A stretch of 64,000 bases of DNA from Chitinophagaceae bacterium. Its GTDB lineage: Bacteria > Bacteroidota > Bacteroidia > Chitinophagales > Chitinophagaceae. Of this stretch, positions 1-8,648 are shown piece by piece. The stretch's first letter is position 1. Each line of letters starts with the position of its first letter. The stretch spans positions 1-64,000 of the forward strand of contig JAGXRG010000069.1 in assembly GCA_018335935.1 (NCBI GenBank), written 5' to 3'. Both the position numbers and the translations under genes were made by a program. The notes below the pieces were generated by a model, which worked only from the letters and a program-made list of their open reading frames with translations, was not told where the DNA came from and made no database searches.

Positions 1-200
1 CCAGCAGGAGCTAATACTACAGTACCACCAGAACTAGTAACAGCAATGTTACCAAAGTTCATATCTACATTTTTTACAATGCTGATTGGAGTTACAATTG
101 TGGCTGAGGCAGATGCAGAAGCAGTTGATTGAGCATTTGCAGTTGAGATGGTAGCTGCTATTACTATAATAGACGCTACGATTTTTTGAATGTGTTTCAT
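1..200 (-). CDS. DUF4402-type secreted protein, N-terminal part (cut by window edge)
   Basis: The reading frame starts at the ATG at 200 and runs off the left edge, giving 66 residues. The first ~23 residues are a typical signal peptide (Lys/His-containing start, hydrophobic core VASIIVIAATIS, AnA-Q cleavage). The mature start has the pattern SATIVTPISI...MNFGNIAV...GTVVLAPAG, which resembles DUF4402 proteins: small secreted beta-rich proteins, often in tandem and sometimes suggested to be pilin- or matrix-like. It is transcribed away from the TonB gene's terminator and so probably has its own promoter in 201-332, where I see no convincing box. The function is unknown and only the first third is visible. 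Confidence 0.7.
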   Translation of the reverse strand, partial: MKHIQKIVASIIVIAATISTANAQSTASASASATIVTPISIVKNVDMNFGNIAVTSSGGTVVLAPA

Positions 201-323
201 GTTTGTGTTGTTTAGTTGTTTAAAGAGAATGTAAAAGTGGAATTAATTCTACACCTGAGAAATCCCTTAAACTAGGGGGGAGCTCTGAAACACTTGTAAA
301 TGCTGGAGTTCTAAATAAAAAAG

Positions 324-360
324 ATTCAAAAAAAAACCTCAATATTGCTATTGAGGTTTT
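324..360 (-). terminator. Rho-independent terminator of the TonB-receptor gene
   Basis: A perfect 12-bp stem (333-344 pairs with 349-360) with a 4-nt TTGC loop lies just after the TonB-receptor stop codon at 384. On the minus strand it is followed by a run of T (complement of the A tract around 327-336). It separates the receptor from the DUF4402 gene. Confidence 0.8.
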
Positions 361-383
361 ACAAATTAAAATAAATAAATAAG

Positions 384-3224
384 TTAGTTAGTATTTAAAC
401 TAAATCTTAATCGAGCAAAATAATAAGCTCCGTTAAAACCCATTTGTTGAACTCTTCTGCTAAAAATAAATCTTCCTGAACTCATATTACCACTATGCGA
501 ATGTTTATCCTGATAAATATCAAAAAGATTATTTGCTCCAATTGTTGCAGTGAGATTTTTACTCATCTGATATGATAGCGATAAATCAGTTACTGTTTTT
601 GGTGCAAAGTCTTGATCTAGTGTTTCTCTAACCCCAGTAAAAGAATTTACAGGAAAAGCACTTGGATTTAAAGGGTTAATACTAGGGTCTAAATAACTCA
701 CCCAACCAAAATTAGTAAACCTTAACATAGTAGTAAACTTATTTACTTTATACTCTATGGTTAAGCTAGATTTGTTTTGAGGATTTGCTACTTCTATTCT
801 ACTTTGATCTTCTCTATTAAAATAATTACCTAGCTGACCACTATTGACTAATACGTTAGAAGCATGAATAATGGTTTTACCATCAGCATCTTTCTTAACT
901 GTATTTTTTATATGTGTAAGTGCTAAAGTGGTAGTTAAAGTTTGTCCTTCTTTCAATACTTTTTTATAAGAAAATACGGCTTCAATACCTGTGGCTCTGG
1001 TGTCAATTGCGTTTGTGAACACATTTGCTGTATTGGCTCCTGCAGCACTTAACTGTTGTTGAAGTTGTGTATTATTTCCACCGGTGAAATTGTTAGTTAA
1101 AACAATTCGATTATCTATATCTATTTGATAAGCATCTACTGTAACAACAAAACCTTTAAATGGTTTTGCAGTAAAACCAATAGAATAGTTTTTACTGGTT
1201 TCTTGTTTTAACCTTGGAATTCCTAAAATTTCAGCTACTTTACTATCATTAGTAAATGTACCTGCTTCAACAGGAACTAATGTAGAGCCATTAGACACAA
1301 ATAAAGTATTGGTTTTAGCATAAAACTTTTGTTGCATAGATGGTGCTCTAAAGCCAGTACTAATAGAACCTCTGATATTAAAATCTTCACTAAATCTAAT
1401 TCTACCGGCAAACTTGTAATTAAAGGTTGATCCAAAATCACTATAATTTTCGTAGCGTAATGCTCCCGTTAATAAAAACATTTTGCTAAAATCTTGTTCA
1501 AGATCAACATATAGAGCAGTTGAATTTCTGGTATTGGTGGCACCTCCATTAGGACTAACAAACCCTGCAAATACCTGAGCTCCTGCTGCTGCTGTTGAAG
1601 GCACATCATAGTTTTTATAAGAGGCTTCTTCTCCGCTTTTAACAGCAAAACCTTCCAATCTATATTCAGCTCCTGCAGCAACGTTTAAACCAGATAATAC
1701 ATCAAATTTTCGAGTTAAATCAGCATTGATGGTATTTTGATAAAATTTTAGTCCACCAGCATCAAAACTAGTTTGTTTGTTTCCAGCATTTGCAAACTGA
1801 GTGTAGTTGAGTGAATTATCAATAATAAAATTAAAACGGTTCATGCCATAAGTATTACTAAAATCTACATTCCAACCTTTAAATTTTGTTTTAATGCCAA
1901 TTGCTGTAGAAAAGTCTAATATTTCGGAATTGATTTGTGGTAAAAATCCATTTGGAAAAATTGAAAATACATTATTAGCATAATTTTTTGCATTACTTAC
2001 AATTGATGTTGGATAACGATAAAACCCAGCACTCGTTCCTTTTTTATTACTGTAACCACCAAACATATAAAACTCAGTATTTGCATTTATGGCATAGTTA
2101 AAGTTGTAGAATAAAGCAGTTGATCTCATTTTTGAGTTGCCTATCATCATATCAAAAGAGTTTCTATTTAGGCTTCTAGCCATCATAATAGAATCGTCTC
2201 TATTTTGACCACTAACATTTGGGAAAATGGTTCCAGTATAAGTACCAGTTCTATTGGTTGGGTCTCTTTGTATCAACTCTCCAGTTACCATTAAACTTCC
2301 TTTATTCATTTTAAATCCATAGCCAATTGCAGCTTGAAAGTTACTGCCATCGCTTACTTTAACTGGTGAAAAACTTTTATTTCCAAACTGCCTATTGTAG
2401 GCATAATGTTTTTCATATTCAGTATTATATTGTCCAAAAGATGAAGTTGCTTCTAAAACGCCTGTCTTCTTTTTTAAGACAATATTAATTACACCAGCAA
2501 TAGCATCAGAACCATATTGTGCCGCAGCTCCATCTCTTAAAATTTCAATTCTTTCTACTGCAGTTGCAGGAATGGCACTCATGTCTGTCCCAACAGAACC
2601 TCTATTCACAGTTCCATTTACGTTTACTAATGCTGATTGATGCCTGCGTTTGCCGTTTAATAAAACCAGCACTTGATCGGTTCCTAAACCTCTTAATTGT
2701 GCTGGATCTACGTGGTCTGTACCATCTGCAATGGTTTGTTTAGAGGATTGGAATGAAGGGGCAATGTAAGTTAATATCTGATTAATATCAACCTGACCAA
2801 CAGCATTCACCACTTCTGCAATGGGAATAATATCAACAGGCACTGCTGTTTCAGTTTTGGTTCGAGATAAACTTCGAGAGCCTACAACAGTAACCTCCAT
2901 TGTTTCAATGTATTCTTCTAAAATTAGATCTTGTCTAACAGTTGTATTTTCTGTAACAACAACATTATACTCTTGCTTTAGCCTACCAACATAAGTTATA
3001 CTAACTTTTTGTTTACCTACATTTACTGTTAAAGAATAAACCCCATTTTTATCTGAAGTTGTAGTAGCTGAACCTGCTTGTATTGTAGCACCAGCAAGGG
3101 TTTGACCATTTTTATCTTTAACAATACCAGAAATTACTCCTTTTTGTGCAATTACTGCTTGTGTAAAAATGAGCATCAAAACAATCATGCTCATTTGTTT
3201 AAATAAAGCTTTTTTTGTTCTCAT
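384..3224 (-). CDS. TonB-dependent outer-membrane receptor with carboxypeptidase-like N-terminal domain
   Basis: A 946-residue outer-membrane active-transport receptor. Residues 1-26 are a signal peptide ending AQ. Residues ~30-105 form a CarboxypepD_reg-like beta-sandwich (GVISGIVKDKNGQTLAGATI). A plug domain follows (~120-250) with AQLRGLGTDQVLVLLNGKRR and the VERIEILRDGAAAQYGSDAIAGVINI motif typical of the family. The remainder is a 22-strand-type barrel ending in an aromatic-rich strand. The overall pattern is that of siderophore/cofactor-type receptors rather than SusC: there is no adjacent SusD, and the next gene upstream is a beta-propeller lipoprotein. The ligand cannot be read from the sequence. 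It starts at the ATG at 3224 after an AT-rich leader containing a 9-bp inverted repeat. Confidence 0.93.
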   Translation of the reverse strand: MRTKKALFKQMSMIVLMLIFTQAVIAQKGVISGIVKDKNGQTLAGATIQAGSATTTSDKNGVYSLTVNVGKQKVSITYVGRLKQEYNVVVTENTTVRQDLILEEYIETMEVTVVGSRSLSRTKTETAVPVDIIPIAEVVNAVGQVDINQILTYIAPSFQSSKQTIADGTDHVDPAQLRGLGTDQVLVLLNGKRRHQSALVNVNGTVNRGSVGTDMSAIPATAVERIEILRDGAAAQYGSDAIAGVINIVLKKKTGVLEATSSFGQYNTEYEKHYAYNRQFGNKSFSPVKVSDGSNFQAAIGYGFKMNKGSLMVTGELIQRDPTNRTGTYTGTIFPNVSGQNRDDSIMMARSLNRNSFDMMIGNSKMRSTALFYNFNYAINANTEFYMFGGYSNKKGTSAGFYRYPTSIVSNAKNYANNVFSIFPNGFLPQINSEILDFSTAIGIKTKFKGWNVDFSNTYGMNRFNFIIDNSLNYTQFANAGNKQTSFDAGGLKFYQNTINADLTRKFDVLSGLNVAAGAEYRLEGFAVKSGEEASYKNYDVPSTAAAGAQVFAGFVSPNGGATNTRNSTALYVDLEQDFSKMFLLTGALRYENYSDFGSTFNYKFAGRIRFSEDFNIRGSISTGFRAPSMQQKFYAKTNTLFVSNGSTLVPVEAGTFTNDSKVAEILGIPRLKQETSKNYSIGFTAKPFKGFVVTVDAYQIDIDNRIVLTNNFTGGNNTQLQQQLSAAGANTANVFTNAIDTRATGIEAVFSYKKVLKEGQTLTTTLALTHIKNTVKKDADGKTIIHASNVLVNSGQLGNYFNREDQSRIEVANPQNKSSLTIEYKVNKFTTMLRFTNFGWVSYLDPSINPLNPSAFPVNSFTGVRETLDQDFAPKTVTDLSLSYQMSKNLTATIGANNLFDIYQDKHSHSGNMSSGRFIFSRRVQQMGFNGAYYFARLRFSLNTN

Positions 3225-3247
3225 ATTTTTTAGTTTTTAGTAGTTTT

Positions 3248-3274
3248 TTTGATTAATTGTTTTTGTTAATCAAA
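3248..3274. repeat. Perfect 9-bp inverted repeat upstream of the TonB receptor
   Basis: TTTGATTAA at 3248-3256 and its exact reverse complement at 3266-3274 are separated by 9 nt. It ends about 24 bp before the receptor start codon. It could be an operator for a dimeric regulator or a leader hairpin; it is not a terminator because no T tract follows on either strand. Confidence 0.4.
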
Positions 3275-3284
3275 TGTTAAACTA

Positions 3285-3292
3285 CAAAATTA
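3285..3292 (-). promoter_or_regulatory. Candidate bacteroidete -7 box (TAATTTTG) for the TonB receptor
   Basis: Read on the minus strand this matches the Bacteroidota TAnnTTTG element exactly and lies ~60 bp upstream of the receptor ATG. No clear TTG -33 element is found 17-23 bp further upstream, so the call is weak. Confidence 0.3.
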
Positions 3293-3314
3293 AAATGAGA
3301 TCAAAAAAAAATAT

Positions 3315-6173
3315 TTACTGCTTGATGAATGATTTAGATTTTATATTACTTCCCTGTATAATTTGCAGCAAATACATTCCTTTTGAAAGTTGAGTATAAT
3401 TTGCAGGAACAAATTCGTTGGTTTGTTGAGTTAGTAATCCTTTACCAGATTGCAAAATACTACCTTGAATATTGGTTAATCTCCATGTATAAGGACCTGA
3501 GAGATTAGATTGTACTACTATTTTACCTTCATTCACCATAGGATTTGGAGCAATAGTAATTTGCAAGCCTTTAATCAATTGGTTGTTTTTTAAAACTAAT
3601 ACATTGGAATAAATGGGAGCAGTATTTGGCTCGTGGCCCATTATTCTGAAATAAGCTATATCTGATTGGATTTTATGTTGATACTTATTTATACTATTAT
3701 TGGTTTTAATGAGTTGTTTATAATGCACACCATCCTCACTATATTCAACAAAGTAATTCGCTTTATCAGTAGCATCAATCATCTCCCAATTTAATGAAGC
3801 AATATTTCCTTCTTGAATACTTCCAAATAGATTAATTTTTTTCAGAGGCAATACATCTAAAATGTTAGAGCTCCAAATACCTCTTCCATGTGTAGCAGCA
3901 ACAATTAAGTTATCAGTCTTTCTAAGTTTTAACATGTCTACTCTAACCAAAGGAAAACCTGGACTAACATTCCATTGTGTACTTGAACCATTTACATTAA
4001 GAGTAGTAAATACACCAGCTTCTGTACCTATTACAATTTTTGAGTTATCTGTTGGATGAAAAACTGCCCAACGAACTGGCATGTCTGGTAAATTACCATC
4101 AATTGCTGTCCATGTGGTTCCCATATTAGTTGAATACCATAAATTATTTACACCATAATTAGAATAAACTGCCAACAAATAATTATCAGTAGTACCAACA
4201 GCAATGCAACTTACATTACCTGTAGTTGGAGCATTTTTGTATTCTATATCGCCTGAGCCTGTACCTGTTGTATTAGACGAGTTATTAACTACTACAATAC
4301 TACCTGTTGATGAGCCCATGAACACTCGACCTGTTGTGTAAGGTGATACAGTTATAGCACTTGCTCGTCCATTATTTAACTCTGTTAAAGTAATGATATC
4401 TGAGTTTATAGTAGTTGAAGTGGCTGTTTGTGGATTATTCCATCTTAAAAAAACATTAGATCCATAATTGCAAAACATTAGATTTTGAACATCATCATAA
4501 TCCCAATGATTAATGAACGAACCAATTGAACTTGAAATGTTGAATGAAGACCATGAATTTCCACCATTAGTAGAACGCCTGTATTGATTATAAACATAAG
4601 CACCAAATTGATATTGTGGCTCATTTTGATCAATATCAACAAATGCACCATCGCCACCAGTAACTTCTTTGCTGTAGCTCAATCCGGGGTTTTTCAGCTG
4701 ATGTGTACCATTATCTTGTGTACCACCTAAAAAATAATCAGTTAATGTAGGATGAATAGCACAAGAATAAAATTGTTTTATACCTAAATTTCTATTTTTA
4801 TCTTTAAAAGTTATTCCATTGTTACTTGAATAAAACATACCTCCATCTGTGGCCATAATTAATTTTGATTCATCTGCTGCATTCACCCACCATTTGATAA
4901 AATGATGATCTGCATGTACATAATTTCCACTTCCAACCCAATGTGTTAATCTAGAAATTGAAAATCCTCCGTCAGTTGACAAATAAGCATCAAGACCTGC
5001 AACAATAATCTCATTTGCATTTCTTGGATTAATAGCTAAAGATATATTAAACCAACCCTGAGTGTTGGTTAAAGAAGTAGTATAAACAGAGGAGTTCATT
5101 TTGGTCCAATTATTTCCACCATCAACAGATCTATAACAACTATCAATATTGTTAGATGAATTAGTGGTTACTCCATAAACAGTATCTCCCTGCACTGCCA
5201 TTTCAAATCTTCTTGCTGTTGTTGATGATTTTCTTATGCTATTACCTGCACCCCAAGTGCTAGAAGTTACAATTGATGGAGTGGATGTTTTGTAATATGA
5301 AACTGTTGATGCACCGTAGCCAAAGCTTGCATGTAAAACACCAGTTGAACTGTATTCAATATCGGTACAAAAACTACTCGATTGACTTGATGGAGTAATT
5401 GTTGTAAATGTATTACCCCCATCAGTTGACCTTTGTAAACCATAACCTGCAGTTGCATAATATAAATTTCCATATTCATCACAAAGAATCTTGAAACTCT
5501 TTAATACCCCTGTTGTTGAATTTAATCTAGTCCAAGTTACACCATGATCAATTGATTTAAAAATACCATTGCCTCTTACAGCAGCAGAACTACTATAAGG
5601 CTCTCCAGTGGAAACATATATGATATCGGGATTTACAGGACTTTGACAAATTGAAGAAATTGACATATTACTTAAATAGTCGTTTATCTGTACCCAATTA
5701 GGCTCAGCATTAGTAGTAAAATTGGTGCACTTCCAAATTCCACCATTTACTCCACCACAAAAAACAGTATTTCCTGTTGGATCTGAAATATCAACAAGCA
5801 CTCCTCTAATTCTTCCTGCAGTATAGGCACCTGTGTAACCAGCACCACCACCCCTACCATTTCCATTACTTGGGCCAACACTATCATAAACAGGGCCTCT
5901 TTCTTGCCAAATTCCAGTTACACTTTCTGTTGTTAATTGTTGTTTTTGAGCCATTGTAAAATCTAATGCATCCCATAATCTTTCAACAGGAATAATACCC
6001 AATGCTGGATCTTTGGTTTGCTCAAACTCTTGTTGAGCCCTTTCTGCAGGGCCATCATATTTTTCATGCTCTTCATTGTCATAAGCATTGTTATCTTGAA
6101 ATGTATTACACGATGATAAAATAATAGCACTGCATAGTGCTATTAAAAAAGATTTTTTAAAAATGAAGTTCAT
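3315..6173 (-). CDS. Beta-propeller (sortilin/BNR-repeat) lipoprotein with type IX secretion sorting domain
   Basis: A 952-residue surface protein. The N-terminus has a lipobox (IILSSC, Cys22), so signal peptidase II processing is expected. Residues ~90-770 contain repeated units with S-x-D/N-G-G-x-x-W/F (for example RSTDGGNTF, RSVDGGNNWTKM, STDGGFSI, RSTNGGNSWSSF, YSTNMGTTWT), the Asp-box/BNR pattern of VPS10/sortilin-like or GH74-like propellers. The last ~85 residues look like a type A T9SS C-terminal domain (APNPMVNEGKIVV, then TNIQGSILQSGKG, then LSKGMYLLQII), normally cleaved when PorU attaches cargo to the surface. The combination of lipobox and T9SS tail is uncommon. There is no clear catalytic residue set for a glycosidase; an adhesin or binding role is equally possible. 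Confidence 0.85.
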   Translation of the reverse strand: MNFIFKKSFLIALCSAIILSSCNTFQDNNAYDNEEHEKYDGPAERAQQEFEQTKDPALGIIPVERLWDALDFTMAQKQQLTTESVTGIWQERGPVYDSVGPSNGNGRGGGAGYTGAYTAGRIRGVLVDISDPTGNTVFCGGVNGGIWKCTNFTTNAEPNWVQINDYLSNMSISSICQSPVNPDIIYVSTGEPYSSSAAVRGNGIFKSIDHGVTWTRLNSTTGVLKSFKILCDEYGNLYYATAGYGLQRSTDGGNTFTTITPSSQSSSFCTDIEYSSTGVLHASFGYGASTVSYYKTSTPSIVTSSTWGAGNSIRKSSTTARRFEMAVQGDTVYGVTTNSSNNIDSCYRSVDGGNNWTKMNSSVYTTSLTNTQGWFNISLAINPRNANEIIVAGLDAYLSTDGGFSISRLTHWVGSGNYVHADHHFIKWWVNAADESKLIMATDGGMFYSSNNGITFKDKNRNLGIKQFYSCAIHPTLTDYFLGGTQDNGTHQLKNPGLSYSKEVTGGDGAFVDIDQNEPQYQFGAYVYNQYRRSTNGGNSWSSFNISSSIGSFINHWDYDDVQNLMFCNYGSNVFLRWNNPQTATSTTINSDIITLTELNNGRASAITVSPYTTGRVFMGSSTGSIVVVNNSSNTTGTGSGDIEYKNAPTTGNVSCIAVGTTDNYLLAVYSNYGVNNLWYSTNMGTTWTAIDGNLPDMPVRWAVFHPTDNSKIVIGTEAGVFTTLNVNGSSTQWNVSPGFPLVRVDMLKLRKTDNLIVAATHGRGIWSSNILDVLPLKKINLFGSIQEGNIASLNWEMIDATDKANYFVEYSEDGVHYKQLIKTNNSINKYQHKIQSDIAYFRIMGHEPNTAPIYSNVLVLKNNQLIKGLQITIAPNPMVNEGKIVVQSNLSGPYTWRLTNIQGSILQSGKGLLTQQTNEFVPANYTQLSKGMYLLQIIQGSNIKSKSFIKQ

Positions 6174-6198
6174 GCAATGAAAATAATGAAAATATTAA

Positions 6199-7395
6199 TT
6201 AATTTGTTTTATTTGGATATTGTTGAAGGGCTTGTTCTAGACAATCCATTGCAGCATTAATAGCTTCAAGATTTAAAACATAAGCTAGTCTTACTTCTTG
6301 TTTACCTAACCCTGCTGTTCCATAGAAACCTGTCGCTGGTGCTAGCATTACAGTAGCATTGTTATAACTGAAACTTTCTAATAACCACTGACAAAAAGCA
6401 TCACTATCGTCAATTGGTAATTTTGCAATGGCATAAAATGCACCTCCAGGATTTGGACAAAAAACTCCTTCTATTTGATTTAATCTTTTAACAATTAAAT
6501 CTCTGCGTGATTGATATTCTGCTTTAGTTGTATCAAAATAATTAGCAGGTAAATCAATTGCTGCTTCACCAGCAATTTGTGCAAAGCTAGGTGGACTTAA
6601 TCTGGCTTGTGCAAATTTCATTGCTGCATCTAATAATGCTTTATTTTTAGTAACCAAAGCTCCAATTCTTCCTCCACAAGCACTATATCTTTTACTAATG
6701 GTATCCATCATTACAACATGATCATCTACCTCAGTTAAGTGCATGGCACTGATTTGATTTCCTTCATAACAAAACTCTCTATAAGCTTCGTCGCTAAATA
6801 AATACAAATTATGTTTTAAGATGAGTTGCTTCAATGCTTGCATCTCATCGTTAGTATATAAATAACCTGTTGGATTATTAGGATTACAAATTACAATTGC
6901 TTTTGTTTTTGAAGTTACTTTTTGCTCAAACTCGGCAATTGATGGTAATGCAAATCCATTTTCAATGTGCGATGTAATAGGTACAACCTTAACACCTGCA
7001 GCTACAGCAAATCCATTATAGTTAGCATAAAATGGTTCAGGAATGATTACTTCATCTCCTGCATCCATACAAGCCATAAAGGCAAATAAAATTGCCTCAC
7101 TACCACCAGTTGTAATAATAATTTGATTGAAATCTACATCAATATTTACAGACTTATAATATTGTACTAATTTTTTTCTGTAGCTTTCATTGCCTGCACT
7201 ATGACTATATTCTAAAACCTTGAAATCGCTATTTCTTACAGCATCTAAAATTGCTTTTGGAGTTTCAATATCTGGTTGCCCAATATTAAGATGGTAAACC
7301 GTTGTTCCTCTTTTTTTTGCTGCTTCTGCATAGGGAACCAATTTTCTAATGGGTGATGATGGCATTTGTTGTCCACGCTGACTAATACTTAACAT
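6199..7395 (-). CDS. Class I/II PLP-dependent aminotransferase (aspartate-aminotransferase-like)
   Basis: 398 residues, the usual length for fold-type I aminotransferases. Visible signatures are the N-terminal YHLNIGQPDIETP substrate/PLP region, TTGGSEAILFAF, the conserved CNPNNPTGY, the SDEAYREF Asp/Tyr pair and the SKRYSACGGRIG segment with the Schiff-base lysine. The C-terminal part carries the substrate-carboxylate-binding arginine region (VRLAYVL). It resembles bacterial AspC/AlaT-like enzymes; the exact amino-acid pair cannot be assigned. It lies 25 bp upstream of the beta-propeller lipoprotein on the same strand and is divergent from the EEP hydrolase. It starts at the ATG at 7395. Confidence 0.9.
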   Translation of the reverse strand: MLSISQRGQQMPSSPIRKLVPYAEAAKKRGTTVYHLNIGQPDIETPKAILDAVRNSDFKVLEYSHSAGNESYRKKLVQYYKSVNIDVDFNQIIITTGGSEAILFAFMACMDAGDEVIIPEPFYANYNGFAVAAGVKVVPITSHIENGFALPSIAEFEQKVTSKTKAIVICNPNNPTGYLYTNDEMQALKQLILKHNLYLFSDEAYREFCYEGNQISAMHLTEVDDHVVMMDTISKRYSACGGRIGALVTKNKALLDAAMKFAQARLSPPSFAQIAGEAAIDLPANYFDTTKAEYQSRRDLIVKRLNQIEGVFCPNPGGAFYAIAKLPIDDSDAFCQWLLESFSYNNATVMLAPATGFYGTAGLGKQEVRLAYVLNLEAINAAMDCLEQALQQYPNKTN

Positions 7396-7455
7396 GTAGC
7401 AAATATATATCTAGTACTAAAAAAGATAAAACTAATCCTATGATAAGTCTGTTCT

Positions 7456-7463
7456 TACATTTG
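7456..7463 (+). promoter_or_regulatory. Candidate -7 box TACATTTG for the EEP hydrolase gene
   Basis: Exact TAnnTTTG match only 4 bp before the ATG at 7468, so a transcript from it would be nearly leaderless. No TTG -33 element is visible. Confidence 0.3.
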
Positions 7464-7467
7464 CGAA

Positions 7468-8571
7468 ATGAAGAAATCTTGGTTTTTTCGTTTAATAAAA
7501 TTATTGTTTAGCACTGCTACTATTTGCATTACTATATTGTATGTAATAGGCTGTTTATTACCCTGGATTTCTGCTAAAGATTTTTGGATAGGTGGCTTAA
7601 TAGGACTAAGTTTTCCTTATTTAGCATTAACACTAATTATTACAATTATTATATGGATTTTTATTAAAAAGAAAATTGCTTTTTTCCTACTCATTGTATT
7701 ATGCCTTGGGCATCAACAACTCAGTACAATAATTGCCTTTAATAAATCAATTCAATTTGAAGAGGCTAAAGCTGCAAACAACATAAGGCTCATCAGTTGG
7801 AATATTGCTTATTTAAGTGGCAAAACTTTATACACTTCGGCAAAAGCTCATTCAGAAACTGAAGTTGTTGCTTCTATTATAAAACAAAATGCAGATATTA
7901 TTTGTCTGCAAGAATTTCAAGAATGTAATAATGGTTGCAAAGGTTTGGAGTTATTGAAGAAAAAATATCCATTCTATTATTTAAGTAAATGGGATAAAAA
8001 TATTGATGAAGTAGGAAGTATAGGAGTCGTTTTTTCAAAATTTCCTATCATAAAAAAAGAATTTAGAAGTTTTACAAATGGCGAAACTGTAATTAGAGTA
8101 GATATTAAAGTGCTATCAGATACTATTTCAGTATTTACTACACATTTAGAGTCATTCAAATTTTCGAGAGACGAGTTTAAGAAAATTGACCTGGCAAATG
8201 CTCAACAGAATTTAAATAAAAAAAACACAAGAGGAATTTTATCTAAACTTAAGCGTAAACTCATTACACATAGCCTTGAAGCTGATATTATCAATAAGTT
8301 TTTACTAACCACCCATCACCCAACCATACTTACAGGTGATTTAAATGAGGTTTCTACAAATAATACTTACTGGAAACTTAGAGGTAAAAAACAAGATGCT
8401 TTTCTACAAAAAGGTAATGGCTTTGGTACTACTTATAATTCTTTAAAAAATAATTTAAGAATTGACTTTATTTTTCCTGATAACAATTTCACCGTTACTC
8501 AATTTAAATTAGTAGATGAAGGTTTGAGTGATCATAAAATGTTAGTGACAGATTTACTCCTAAAAAATTAA
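7468..8571 (+). CDS. Membrane-anchored endonuclease/exonuclease/phosphatase-family protein
   Basis: 367 residues. Three hydrophobic segments (about 7-30, 36-58, 63-85) anchor it in the inner membrane. The C-terminal ~270 residues show the EEP (DNase I-like) fold motifs in order: RLISWNIAYL, DIICLQEFQE (metal-binding Glu), FTTHLES, LTGDLNEVSTN (Asp/Asn pair), RIDFIF and the final LSDHKMLVTD (catalytic Asp-His). All expected metal and catalytic residues are present, so it is likely active. Bacteroidota carry several such membrane EEP proteins of unknown substrate (phosphodiester or phospholipid). It lies 77 bp upstream of cysS on the same strand. Confidence 0.85.
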   Translation: MKKSWFFRLIKLLFSTATICITILYVIGCLLPWISAKDFWIGGLIGLSFPYLALTLIITIIIWIFIKKKIAFFLLIVLCLGHQQLSTIIAFNKSIQFEEAKAANNIRLISWNIAYLSGKTLYTSAKAHSETEVVASIIKQNADIICLQEFQECNNGCKGLELLKKKYPFYYLSKWDKNIDEVGSIGVVFSKFPIIKKEFRSFTNGETVIRVDIKVLSDTISVFTTHLESFKFSRDEFKKIDLANAQQNLNKKNTRGILSKLKRKLITHSLEADIINKFLLTTHHPTILTGDLNEVSTNNTYWKLRGKKQDAFLQKGNGFGTTYNSLKNNLRIDFIFPDNNFTVTQFKLVDEGLSDHKMLVTDLLLKN

Positions 8572-8648
8572 TCTTTTAAAAACAAATTCAATAAATAAGG
8601 TTACCTTCTTACTTTCGCTGCATATACAATTAAAGGAATTTCATAACA

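Noticed and set aside
384-6173. TonB receptor plus neighbouring lipoprotein as a SusC/SusD polysaccharide-uptake pair
   Set aside because: The lipoprotein is a beta-propeller with a T9SS tail, not a helical SusD fold, and the receptor lacks SusC-specific length and motifs.
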